This document shows positions 18,032-27,266 of a stretch of 64,000 nt of DNA, in pieces; within the stretch, counting starts at the first letter, position 1, and every line of letters starts with the position of its first letter. Origin of the DNA: Nitrosospira multiformis. Lineage in GTDB: Bacteria; Pseudomonadota; Gammaproteobacteria; Burkholderiales; Nitrosomonadaceae. The notes beneath the pieces were generated by a model. The model was not told the DNA's origin. It was given only the letters and a program-made list of their open reading frames with translations, and made no database searches. A program made the translations under genes and the position numbers. The DNA lies in NCBI GenBank assembly GCA_017306155.1, contig JAFKJB010000010.1:93023-157022 (forward strand), given 5' to 3'.

Positions 18032-18355
18032 AATTGCTATTAAAAACACTGCGCCGAATATCAATGCTTTCGGAATCGGAATGGAAATCGAAGCGTTGCC
18101 GGCCACGACTGAGTCATGAAAGTTCGCTCCGTTACCAGACACAAATGGCATAACGCTTGGTCGCTATTGAATGGCCCCGGCAACATTCGCGTTAAACAAT
18201 ACTCACGACACCTGTTCAGAATCAATGGTTGGCGGGTTTCTGAATTGTACCCCTGCCACTCTCTTCAAAAACTTCCTGGTCTCCGTGACGCTTGGCGGAT
18301 GGGCTTGGTGATTCGATATTTATTAATTTGAATCAAGGGCACTTGTTGCTTGCTT

Positions 18356-18602
18356 ATGAAGATACCAAAAGTCATTGCTGAAACAGGCTGTAATCATAAA
18401 GGGGATATTCAGATTGCGAGAGAAATGATAGGAGTCGCGGCACATTTGCTAATACGATGTCGTAAAGTTTCAAAAGCGTTCGAACAGGGAATTGCTTACT
18501 CCTGAGGAATATGATGCGCGTCATCCAAGTCCTCAAAAGAATTATGGCGAAAGCTATGGTGCTCATCGCGAATTTCTAGAATTCAATGTAAACCAGTACT
18601 GA
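18356..18602 (+). pseudogene. remnant of a NeuB-type N-acetylneuraminate synthase
   Basis: The ATG at 18356 opens MKIPKVIAETGCNHKGDI..AREMIGVAA, close to the N-terminus of NeuB-family sialic or pseudaminic acid synthases. The frame then shifts. About 90 bases on, another frame reads VKFQKRSNRELLTPEEYDAR followed by NYGESYGAHREFLEFNVNQY and a stop at 18600-18602. Together they cover roughly the first 80 residues of a protein normally near 340, interrupted by an indel and truncated. Base composition is AT-rich compared with the neighbouring metabolic genes. It marks a lost nonulosonic-acid pathway or a transferred fragment. Confidence 0.75.
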
Positions 18603-18676
18603 CAGCGACAACAGGGGTGCCAGGAGTTCAAGATCGGCTGGACTTAAATGTGAATTTCCGTTTCGCCAATATTTCC

Positions 18677-19675
18677 ATGAAATCCAATCACCAGATCACG
18701 GTCTTATTACTGTTATGTGCTGTACTGTTCACTGGTTGCGCAACCATAGCCAGGAACGATCAGAGCAATCTGGCAGATCAGAATCCTAATTCAATTGACC
18801 CCTACGAAAACGTCAATCGCAAATTTTATAAGATTACTGATACGCTTGATCGCCACATTCTTGAGCCGGTTGCCAACGTTTATATAAAATATGTGCCTAG
18901 CCCCTTGCGACGTTCAATTGGAAATTTCTATGATAACGCTGGTTATCCAAACGTAATCCTGAATACCTTCCTTCAAGGTAAGGTGCGCCGCGGGTTCGAG
19001 GACACGCTGCGCCTTGCCGTCAATTCGACTATCGGTGTAGGCGGGCTCTTTGATATGGCAACCCCCCTGGGATTGATGCAGCATGACGAGGATTTCGGTC
19101 AAACATTGGCAGTATGGGGTTTAAATTCCGGTGCTTACCTGTTTGTCCCTTTCCACGGACCGAGCAGCAGTCGCGATATATTGAACATCCCTGTCGGGAT
19201 GGTCACCAATGCCCTTTTTTACATAAGCAGTGCTGCAATTTTTGCACCCATTGGTGTACTGGCTATCATTGATAAACGCTCGCGATTTTCAGAGCCTATG
19301 ATCATCCGCGATCAAATAGCCCTGGACCCTTACCTGTTCGTACGTGAAGCCTCCTTGCAGCGGCGTAAGCATCAGATCTACGATGGCGACCCGCCACCCG
19401 AAAGCTATGAAGATCCTTCCCAAGACAATCTCTTGGAGGAGATGCCGATGCAGTCAAAATCCCTGGCCAAAAATCCGGCGCGGGATCTCGTCGTACAGGT
19501 CGGGTATGGCGTTTGCCCGAGTTCGACTAGACAGGACGCAGCTCCGTCACTTACTGATTCTGGGTACGATTCCGCCAATGATTGGCTGTTGCCAAGCCTG
19601 CATCCTGAGAGCGATATAAATCAGGTTGGAAAATGGAAAGAACAGGTAATGTGGGAAGGAGTTAGCTTCAAATAG
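18677..19675 (+). CDS. mlaA: MlaA (VacJ) family outer-membrane lipoprotein
   Basis: Outer-membrane component of the Mla system, which removes misplaced phospholipids from the outer leaflet. The start at 18677 gives a lipoprotein signal with lipobox LFTGC (Cys21); an upstream start at 18617 would bury it. NSIDPYENVNRKFY, the segment around NTFLQGKVRRGFEDTLRLAVNS and GVGGLFDMATPLGL are typical MlaA. The final 80 residues after DPYLFVREASLQRRK are unlike the family core. It stands alone, without mlaBCDEF, in the AT-rich accessory stretch. No strong ribosome site is visible. Confidence 0.88.
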   Translation: MKSNHQITVLLLLCAVLFTGCATIARNDQSNLADQNPNSIDPYENVNRKFYKITDTLDRHILEPVANVYIKYVPSPLRRSIGNFYDNAGYPNVILNTFLQGKVRRGFEDTLRLAVNSTIGVGGLFDMATPLGLMQHDEDFGQTLAVWGLNSGAYLFVPFHGPSSSRDILNIPVGMVTNALFYISSAAIFAPIGVLAIIDKRSRFSEPMIIRDQIALDPYLFVREASLQRRKHQIYDGDPPPESYEDPSQDNLLEEMPMQSKSLAKNPARDLVVQVGYGVCPSSTRQDAAPSLTDSGYDSANDWLLPSLHPESDINQVGKWKEQVMWEGVSFK

Positions 19676-19808
19676 ATAATCTCCCGCAATAAATATTCAG
19701 GCACCAACAAGGTTTGCCCGCAAGCGACCTCGGTCGTGATTCCTTAACCCAACTAAAAACCAGTAAAATTAAATAAAAGATTATGAGGACTTGCCGCAAG
19801 CGACATAA

Positions 19809-20696
19809 ATGATAATAGGAGGTTCTAATCAAATTCACCTTGACCTCGACGGAGAGCTCACTGCCACCGTTTCCATGCTGCAGATTCCTTCCGTAAATTT
19901 GAGAAATTGGGGACCAAAGCTGCGTTTTTCCGCGCTTAATCATGAAGTTGAGCGCTTCCAGTCAGAGGTTGCACGCCATCTGCGCCCATTTATTCTCTTC
20001 GGTTCCGGAGATTTTCACCATCTAAGCGCTATCTGGCTGCAATGGATTCAGAAGCCTATCAGCTTGCTCTCTTTCGACAATCATCCTGATTGGGACGTGC
20101 GCCCTCCCCGTTGGGGTTGCGGCGGATGGATCAATCGCGCGCTTGAGTCCCGCTGGCTGGAATCAGTTCAGGTGTGGGGCTGCGGAAATTTCGAGCTCAA
20201 TTGGCCTCATAATCTCTTTGCCCCAAAGAAGGCACTCCAGTCCGGGCGACTCCAGGTTTTTCCCTGGCGCGAGCGTTATCCGAAACTGTCAATCTGCCGG
20301 GAAGGGGCGATTTCCCGCGATACATGGCGTGACACATTCCTGCAACAACTTTCCCTGCGACGGGGGCACGCCCTGTATGTCACCATTGATCTCGATTGCC
20401 TCAATGCCGGGGAATTCCACAGCAACTGGGAGCATGGCCTCTTCACTGTGGATGATCTGGCCTGGGCGATTAGGCAAGTCCGCGAGAACACGACGCTAAT
20501 CGGTGGAGATATGTGCGGCGCTTATTCCGCACCTGTATACGCTCGCCTCACCCAACGGGTCGCCTCCACGTTTGACCATCCCCAGCAGTCTCCCGGCTTT
20601 GTTTCCGAAGCTATGCAAAATAACCATAGCGCGATCCTGAAGCTATGGCCGCTACTGGCTGGCGCCGACAATCAGAAGGCCGCCAACAATCAGTAA
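19809..20696 (+). CDS. arginase/agmatinase-fold (ureohydrolase superfamily) protein
   Basis: Divergent member of the Mn-dependent ureohydrolase fold. GDFHH at 67-71 stands for the usual GGDHS, DNHPDWD at 90-96 for DAHxD, and VTIDLDCLNA near 191-200 for SxDxDxxDP, with Asn replacing the last Asp. Most Mn ligands therefore appear kept, but the substrate cannot be named. An AGGAGG lies inside the first codons, so the true start may be further in, for example 19875. Its 3' end overlaps the convergent SMR gene by 45 bp. The partners (acyltransferase, paired small transporter) suggest a lipid or polyamine modification rather than arginine catabolism. Confidence 0.7.
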   Translation: MIIGGSNQIHLDLDGELTATVSMLQIPSVNLRNWGPKLRFSALNHEVERFQSEVARHLRPFILFGSGDFHHLSAIWLQWIQKPISLLSFDNHPDWDVRPPRWGCGGWINRALESRWLESVQVWGCGNFELNWPHNLFAPKKALQSGRLQVFPWRERYPKLSICREGAISRDTWRDTFLQQLSLRRGHALYVTIDLDCLNAGEFHSNWEHGLFTVDDLAWAIRQVRENTTLIGGDMCGAYSAPVYARLTQRVASTFDHPQQSPGFVSEAMQNNHSAILKLWPLLAGADNQKAANNQ

Positions 20697-21020
20697 TATC
20701 CCCCCCCACAGGTGGGGCGTCATCTTTTCCTTGAGCGCGATACTGGCTCCGAATGCCATGAAGAGCGGACTTAGAGCATCGAACGGGTAAAGGTAGCTCA
20801 ATTCTACCTGGGACAATAGCCAGAACCAGAGGAAGAACCAGAGCGTCATCAATCCGATGCCGCAAATGAACGGGAAGGTGCTCGCCCGCCTGTCGGTGCC
20901 TGCCTCTTCCGTTTTGTTCATCGCATGCTTGAGAAAAATCTGACCTCCCACCAGAAAGGCCTGGGAGAGAATAACGATAATGAAAAACCAGACAGTCACG
21001 CGCGCTCTTCGAGTCGGCAA
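20652..21020 (-). CDS. SMR/EamA-type small membrane transporter subunit (second of pair)
   Basis: 122 residues with four hydrophobic helices, as in the small multidrug resistance/EamA family: an N-terminal helix with IVILSQAFLVGGQIFLKHAM, a Trp/Phe-rich second helix, then SYLYPFDALSPLFMAFGASIAL and a C-terminal GGILLIVGGLLIVG helix. The gene overlaps the preceding SMR gene by 25 bp, suggesting a heterodimer made in equal amounts, as for the ArnE/ArnF flippase of aminoarabinose-lipid. Its substrate is not known; the GNAT gene upstream in the same operon may make it. Confidence 0.72.
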   Translation of the reverse strand: MPTRRARVTVWFFIIVILSQAFLVGGQIFLKHAMNKTEEAGTDRRASTFPFICGIGLMTLWFFLWFWLLSQVELSYLYPFDALSPLFMAFGASIALKEKMTPHLWGGILLIVGGLLIVGASQ

Positions 21021-21412
21021 TAAGGCTCGGCGATTACCAGGACTCCCAAAAGGACAATGCCAATTCCGGCAGCACGTATCGGACTGATCATTTCTCCAAG
21101 GAAAAAATAGCTGGCAAGAGGAACGAAGATATGCTCGATATTGACCAGATTAAATGCGATGTTGAGAGGAAGAACCTGGAGCACCCTTAACCAGAAGACA
21201 AAACTCAGGATATAACAAAGAATACCTGCTAAAACCCACCCGGAACCAAGGGTCTGAATTTCAAGCCAGCTTGACGCGCTCATCAGATTCGGCATGCCGT
21301 CAGCCGCTTTCTTCAGGCAAACTTCCGATGCAGTAACTGACAGGGCGCAGCAGAGGACTCGTAAAATGGGCAGGCCGCCAGACGCACCTGCAGGGGATGA
21401 ATCCGCATTCAT
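20996..21412 (-). CDS. SMR/EamA-type small membrane transporter subunit (first of pair)
   Basis: 138 residues with four predicted helices. LRVLCCALSVTASEVCLKKAADGM in the first helix has the Glu typical of the SMR family. The last two helices begin IAFNLVNIEHIFVPLASYFFLGE and AAGIGIVLLGVLVIAEP. Start overlaps the GNAT gene stop by 4 bp and its end overlaps the next SMR gene by 25 bp, so all three are one operon. Confidence 0.75.
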   Translation of the reverse strand: MNADSSPAGASGGLPILRVLCCALSVTASEVCLKKAADGMPNLMSASSWLEIQTLGSGWVLAGILCYILSFVFWLRVLQVLPLNIAFNLVNIEHIFVPLASYFFLGEMISPIRAAGIGIVLLGVLVIAEPYCRLEERA

Positions 21413-22632
21413 CGCAAATCCTGAAAATTGCGAAACTTTGGCAAGACGGGGTCGTATCGCGTCGGCTCCAGGAGAGGAATCAGGCGCCGAAAGAAGAAAT
21501 TGATCATGGGGGAGACGTGCCGCACATAAAGATCAAGGGGAGAAAGTTCAAGTTTTAAGTGCAACTTTGGGGAGTAGTTTAGGGCACTGGTGTGATATTG
21601 CTCAACCTGATTTTCTATTGCCCAGGAAATAATATCCCGGAACGAAACAAAATAAAGGTGCGCGCTCAAGGCTATTTTATAGTCCAGGCCTATGTAGCAA
21701 TCGCGGAGGATTTTTCCATACAGCACGCAAATATTAAACGCAACGATTTTTCCAAAGGAATCCCGCCAGACAAAGAATCGACCGCTCCCATTCAGCCCGG
21801 TTGCAAGTCCAGCAAAATACTCCTTTGTCAGAACCTCGAATTGAAACTTTGTACGGGCTATTACTTGATTATACAGCGGGTAAATTTCATCCAGAACAGA
21901 TGTAAGGTCAGACAGGACCTCCATCGAATAGTTATCCAAACGATCGGCGTCACGGAACTTCCGGCGAAGATTCTTGCGGGTCTTATAGCTCAAGGCCCGC
22001 TCCATGTAATCGTCAAAATCGCGATAAGTCAGATTGATCTGGCAAGCAGGAAAGCTGGGAATGCGCACATAATCGCCCGAAGAAAAACAGTTTAATGCCG
22101 GGCGATAACTCGACGGAAAATCCTTGAGCACGATCAAGGATGCCTTCAATTGTCGTGCTGCCTCGGGAAGGATATCGCACAAAACCCTCGAAACCTCGTT
22201 GTGGTCACATTCTCTTCCGGCAAGCGTTCCTTCTCCTGCCGAACATCCCACCATTAGTGTACGGAATTCACATAGGGACGAAAGCCAGCGAGGTATCCAG
22301 GCTCCCAATCCCTTTACCGAAACCGGTAGTCCTTCCAAAATGTTCTGTCTCACCAGAAAAACGGGCTGCACATACGCTTTTCCGTCATTTTTTTCCAGAA
22401 TAAGGAAATAGTGATCAAATTGCTCCCCAAGCGTGTCCTGGAGCAACAGATAATAGGAATGTTTCAGATATTTATCTTCGTAGCTCTCCTGCCAGGAGGG
22501 GTCGAGTGAATCTGGAATGCATTGGACCATCCGCACCCTTCCCCTGGTGATCTTAATATCGTCTTCCGATAAGATATAATCCCTGCTGTAAGCCGCTGCC
22601 ATTCTTTCACTGAAACCATCATACCCGCCCAT
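21409..22632 (-). CDS. GNAT/FemAB-like acyltransferase family protein
   Basis: 407 residues, soluble. The C-terminal half has features of the double-GNAT (BioF2/FemAB-like) fold: YKTRKNLRRKFRDADR near 217-232, YPLYNQVIARTKFQFEVLTKEYF near 251-273, and GKIVAFNICVLYGKILRDCYIGLD. Such proteins transfer acyl or aminoacyl groups to lipids, sugars or peptidoglycan precursors. The exact reaction cannot be read from sequence. First gene of the operon with the two SMR subunits; codon use is AT-richer than the metabolic genes around. Confidence 0.72.
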   Translation of the reverse strand: MGGYDGFSERMAAAYSRDYILSEDDIKITRGRVRMVQCIPDSLDPSWQESYEDKYLKHSYYLLLQDTLGEQFDHYFLILEKNDGKAYVQPVFLVRQNILEGLPVSVKGLGAWIPRWLSSLCEFRTLMVGCSAGEGTLAGRECDHNEVSRVLCDILPEAARQLKASLIVLKDFPSSYRPALNCFSSGDYVRIPSFPACQINLTYRDFDDYMERALSYKTRKNLRRKFRDADRLDNYSMEVLSDLTSVLDEIYPLYNQVIARTKFQFEVLTKEYFAGLATGLNGSGRFFVWRDSFGKIVAFNICVLYGKILRDCYIGLDYKIALSAHLYFVSFRDIISWAIENQVEQYHTSALNYSPKLHLKLELSPLDLYVRHVSPMINFFFRRLIPLLEPTRYDPVLPKFRNFQDLR

Positions 22633-22691
22633 TTAGTTTCCTCCGTTGGATTTGTTTTTTTGGATACATGGATTCTGAGTAGTGCTTTGAA

Positions 22692-22721
22692 GTGTTAACA
22701 GATACTAGGGTCTGTTAACAC
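22692..22721. repeat. inverted repeat GTGTTAACAGA/TCTGTTAACAC
   Basis: Perfect 11-bp arms with an 8-nt loop. The context CTTTGAAGTGTTAACAG recurs at about 22800 as CTTTGAAGTATTAACAG, a direct repeat 110 bp away. It could be the trace of an excised or decayed transposable element, or the GNAT operon control region. Confidence 0.6.
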
Positions 22722-22861
22722 AAATTGCCCATGTTATTGTTTATAGAAGTTTTCTTCTGGCTCAGGCATTCCGGATAATGCTTTAATGTCAAAAAGTTAC
22801 TTTGAAGTATTAACAGGGCTCTAGTTGAATTTCTCTAAACCTTCGTGCTTCGGGAGGGTAT

Positions 22862-23038
22862 TTATCGAGCGATTTTCCTGGAATAAGAATCATACAAGAG
22901 GGTGTTCTTGAGTTCGTCATGGGTGCGTTCACTGCCGACGATGTAACGAGTGATCCATGCAAAGGTGGGAAATAGCGGCACCAGTCCCGCAAGATAATAA
23001 TTCTTCATATGCGCCGCCAAGCTGGTAATTATCATCAT
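22862..23038 (-). pseudogene. remnant of a GlpM-like membrane protein
   Basis: A 58-codon frame beginning at an ATG at 23038 reads MKNYYLAGLVPLFPTFAWIT then RYIVGSERTHDELKNTLL. This matches the conserved first half of the GlpM family (normally about 110 residues with four helices), in which NYYIAGLVPLFPTFALI is the hallmark. After LLYDSYS the similarity stops and a stop codon follows, so the last two helices are missing. It lies downstream of promoter-like module copy 2 in the same orientation. Family identity is from memory of the motif. Confidence 0.62.
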
Positions 23039-23118
23039 GGCAACACCTGGCAGTGCAACAAGATCATTTCGAGATCTTCCGGTGTGTTTTCCGGCAATAT
23101 TTCAAAGGTTGTCAGTGG

Positions 23119-23176
23119 AAAATTATAGGAAGGGAATTCTGACGTAACGATGTCGGCGATATTACAAATCTGTAAT
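23119..23176 (-). promoter_or_regulatory. 58-bp promoter-like module, copy 2
   Basis: On the minus strand: palindrome ATTACAGATTTGTAAT, four bases, CCGACATCGTT, two bases, GTCAGAAT, eight bases, TATAAT. It matches copy 1 (17974-18031) in 46 of 58 positions with no gaps. Its TATAAT lies about 85 bp upstream of the glpM-like fragment. Confidence 0.6.
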
Positions 23177-23655
23177 GTCCGGAAGGAGAGCGGGTGCTCC
23201 TGGTCGGTTTCGCACCTTTGAGATACGGGACCCCCTCCACTCGTACCGATCGCAATCCCAAGACGGAGAGGAATCGAAGATTAAGGCGGTAGAGGGAATT
23301 GGCGTTCAAGCCTGGCGACATAGCAGCCTGGATGTAGCGCCTGTCACACTATATTCTGGATGAAATGGCGCACATTCTTCCACGTCTATCGAAAATAAAA
23401 CTGAGTCCGTAGCGAGCAACCAGAACCCTCAGGCTTTCTTGATTATGTTGTATCGCTCGACGCACCCCCTCTGTCGTGATGGCGCAGCCATGTAATATTT
23501 GTTCCATAATTCCCCGCTCTGTAGCTGGTCATATTCTATGCCGTCATACAGTGGGACCAGATATCTAGCCGAGCGCATCTATGCTCGGGTTGAGCAACGG
23601 ATATTGCGTGCGCAGTTTTTTGATACAGCAAAAATTCAGTCAGATAGGGGAAAAC

Positions 23656-25284
23656 ATGGCCCAGTTCATCAACACCAAAGAAAACATCGTCACCGAAGCC
23701 GTCGATGGGCTGGTCGCGGCGTCTGGCGGCAAGCTGGCGCGGCTCGACGGCTATCCGCATATACGGGTGGTCGTACGCAATGACTGGGACAAATCTAAGG
23801 TCGCGTTGATCTCGGGAGGCGGATCGGGCCACGAACCGGCACATGTGGGTTTCGTCGGGGAAGGGATGCTGACGGCTGCGGTGTGCGGCGACATCTTCGC
23901 TTCGCCGACAGTCGACGCGGTACTGGCAGGCATCCTTGCCGTGACGGGATCGTCCGGCTGCCTGCTCATCGTTATGAATTATACCGGCGACCGATTGAAT
24001 TTCGGGCTGGCGGCCGAACGCGCTCGCCAGTTCGGCTTGAATGTCGAAATAGTCGTCGTCGCCGATGATGTGGCGTTGCCCGACTTGCCTCAAGCCCGCG
24101 GCATCGCCGGCACGCTTTTCGTGCACAAGATAGCCGGCGCGCTGGCCGAAAATGGCGCCGACTTGGCGCACGTCGCCGCGGCCGCGCGCAAGGTCGTGTC
24201 AAAGACAAAAAGCATCGGCATCTCGCTAAACACCTGCACCATCCCAGGTTCGCCAAAGGAGGATCGCATCCCGCCCGGCATGGCCGAGCTTGGGCTCGGC
24301 ATCCACGGTGAAGCCGGGGCTGAGCAGGTCGAGTTCAAGGACGCAAGCGAAGCTGTCGCTGCCATGGTCGAGCACCTGTCAGCTGCAATGGAAGAAAAGC
24401 CGCATGTCGCTATGATCAACAATCTCGGCGGCACATCGGTCATCGAGATGTCGATCATCCTCAACGAAATCCGGCGCTCAGCAATTGGCGAGCGGATAAC
24501 CCACGTCATCGGGCCGGCGGCCATGATGACATCTCTCGACATGCATGGCTTCTCGATTTCAGCCTATCCTGCCGACGATAGCGAGATCGCCCTGCTCAAG
24601 CAGCACACGCCGCTGGCAGCATGGCCGCGGGTCTCCCTGCTAGGCCAGGTCGCGATTCAGGCGCTTCCGGACGGCCTGAAGCCTGTCGTTCCGATGCCCT
24701 CGATGCACAAGCCGACCAGGGAGTTCCTGATCAGTTGCTGCGAGGTTCTGATCGCCGCCGAGAACGACCTCAATGCGCTCGACGCGAAGTCAGGCGATGG
24801 CGACACCGGCAGCACGCTAGCCCGCGGGGCACGCGCCCTGATCAGCGCCGTGGACCGATTGCCGCTTGCCGACCATGCCCAGCTCTATCGGGCCATTGGC
24901 CTGGAGCTTTCCCAAACCATGGGAGGCTCGTTCGGTGTGCTCCTCGCGGTCTTCTTCGCCGCAGCGGGCGCCGCCGCCTCAAGCGGCTTGCCAATGCACG
25001 AAGCGTTGCAGGCCGGGTTGCGGAGAATGCAAGAGATCGGCGGGGCACGTCCGGGTGACCGCACCATGATCGATGCCCTTGCGCCAGCCCTGGATGTTCT
25101 GGAGGAGGGCCTGCCCGAGGCGGCGAAAGCCGCGCGTGCGGGTGCCGATCGCACTGCCCGCATGAGCAAGGCGAATGCGGGCCGCGCTTCCTATGTCAAT
25201 GCCAAGCATTTGGTCGGTCACGCTGATCCAGGTGCTGAGGCGGTCGCGCGACTGTTTGAACACTTGGCCCAATTTAGATTGTAA
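23656..25284 (+). CDS. dihydroxyacetone kinase, ATP-dependent, DhaK-DhaL fusion
   Basis: Phosphorylates dihydroxyacetone to dihydroxyacetone phosphate using ATP. The DhaK half has GGGSGHE at 54-60 and the substrate-binding His217 in HGEAG; the DhaL half has the Mg-ATP motif GDGDTG at 380-385. ATG 23656 follows GGGGAAA, better than the upstream start at 23581. The gene is strikingly G+C-rich: one 60-base line (24121-24180) has 42 G+C, against 25 in a line of mlaA (18901-18960). It has no glycerol dehydrogenase or other partner nearby. Recent horizontal gain is likely. Confidence 0.93.
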   Translation: MAQFINTKENIVTEAVDGLVAASGGKLARLDGYPHIRVVVRNDWDKSKVALISGGGSGHEPAHVGFVGEGMLTAAVCGDIFASPTVDAVLAGILAVTGSSGCLLIVMNYTGDRLNFGLAAERARQFGLNVEIVVVADDVALPDLPQARGIAGTLFVHKIAGALAENGADLAHVAAAARKVVSKTKSIGISLNTCTIPGSPKEDRIPPGMAELGLGIHGEAGAEQVEFKDASEAVAAMVEHLSAAMEEKPHVAMINNLGGTSVIEMSIILNEIRRSAIGERITHVIGPAAMMTSLDMHGFSISAYPADDSEIALLKQHTPLAAWPRVSLLGQVAIQALPDGLKPVVPMPSMHKPTREFLISCCEVLIAAENDLNALDAKSGDGDTGSTLARGARALISAVDRLPLADHAQLYRAIGLELSQTMGGSFGVLLAVFFAAAGAAASSGLPMHEALQAGLRRMQEIGGARPGDRTMIDALAPALDVLEEGLPEAAKAARAGADRTARMSKANAGRASYVNAKHLVGHADPGAEAVARLFEHLAQFRL

Positions 25285-25611
25285 GCATCTGTTGAATTGC
25301 CCTGATTTTTGAGCTGGATAATTTTTCCCGCGATCACAAAGAAAATTGCCTCTCCCCTTTTGCTATTTTTACCCATGATAACGTATTTATTATGGGTAAA
25401 TGACCGGGATTTGTAGAGCACTGGCAGAGGAATTCTGCGCAACTACGCGTGCAGTAATGAGGTGGTAATGCCAACTGTAGAATCGGCGTGCTAGCGGGTG
25501 TGAGGGGGCTTGAGTAAGGGCTATTAGATCATCAGGATTGTTTGCCGATACATGACACTTCCATGAGCATCCAACGTATTTCTACTTCTGATGCGAAGTA
25601 CGTCTCTTATG
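25285..25611. other. intergenic region between dak and ilvC
   Basis: No gene seen. It contains an inverted repeat TTTACCCAT/ATGGGTAAA (25368-25376 and 25392-25400) with an AT-rich 15-nt centre, 84 bp past dak; it could be a weak terminator or an operator. Confidence 0.55.
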
Positions 25612-25646
25612 AAAAGGGGGTAGCGAAAACGACGCTGCTACTCCCC
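25612..25646 (-). terminator. terminator of the ilvBHC operon
   Basis: On the minus strand GGGGAGTAGC pairs with GCTACCCCC (one bulge) and is followed by TTTTC, 15 bp past the ilvC stop. Confidence 0.72.
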
Positions 25647-25660
25647 TCTTGATTGACTTC

Positions 25661-27258
<1,598 letters not shown>

Positions 27259-27266
27259 ATTTATTT

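Larger units (their letters stand above)
17462..18355. other. non-coding stretch upstream of pssA
   Basis: About 900 bp without a convincing gene; frames of 101 codons (17582-17887) and 71 codons (18116-18331) have no recognisable product. It holds the stem-loop at 17861-17885 and the promoter-like module at 17974-18031. What the module drives is unclear, since the next intact plus-strand gene, mlaA, starts 650 bp on. Confidence 0.6.
22633..23655. other. decayed intergenic stretch between the GNAT operon and dak
   Basis: About 1 kb with no intact gene. It contains an 11-bp inverted repeat (22692-22721) with a partial second copy of its left side near 22802, a glpM-like fragment and the second copy of the 58-bp module. 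From 23180 to 23650 I see nothing recognisable. Confidence 0.6.

Noticed and set aside
18116-18331. 71-codon plus-strand frame after module copy 1
   Set aside because: No motif, no signal peptide or PEP-CTERM; no support beyond being open.
22692-22817. Possible insertion sequence ends around the TGTTAACAG repeats
   Set aside because: No transposase remnant or target duplication could be seen; kept only as a repeat.
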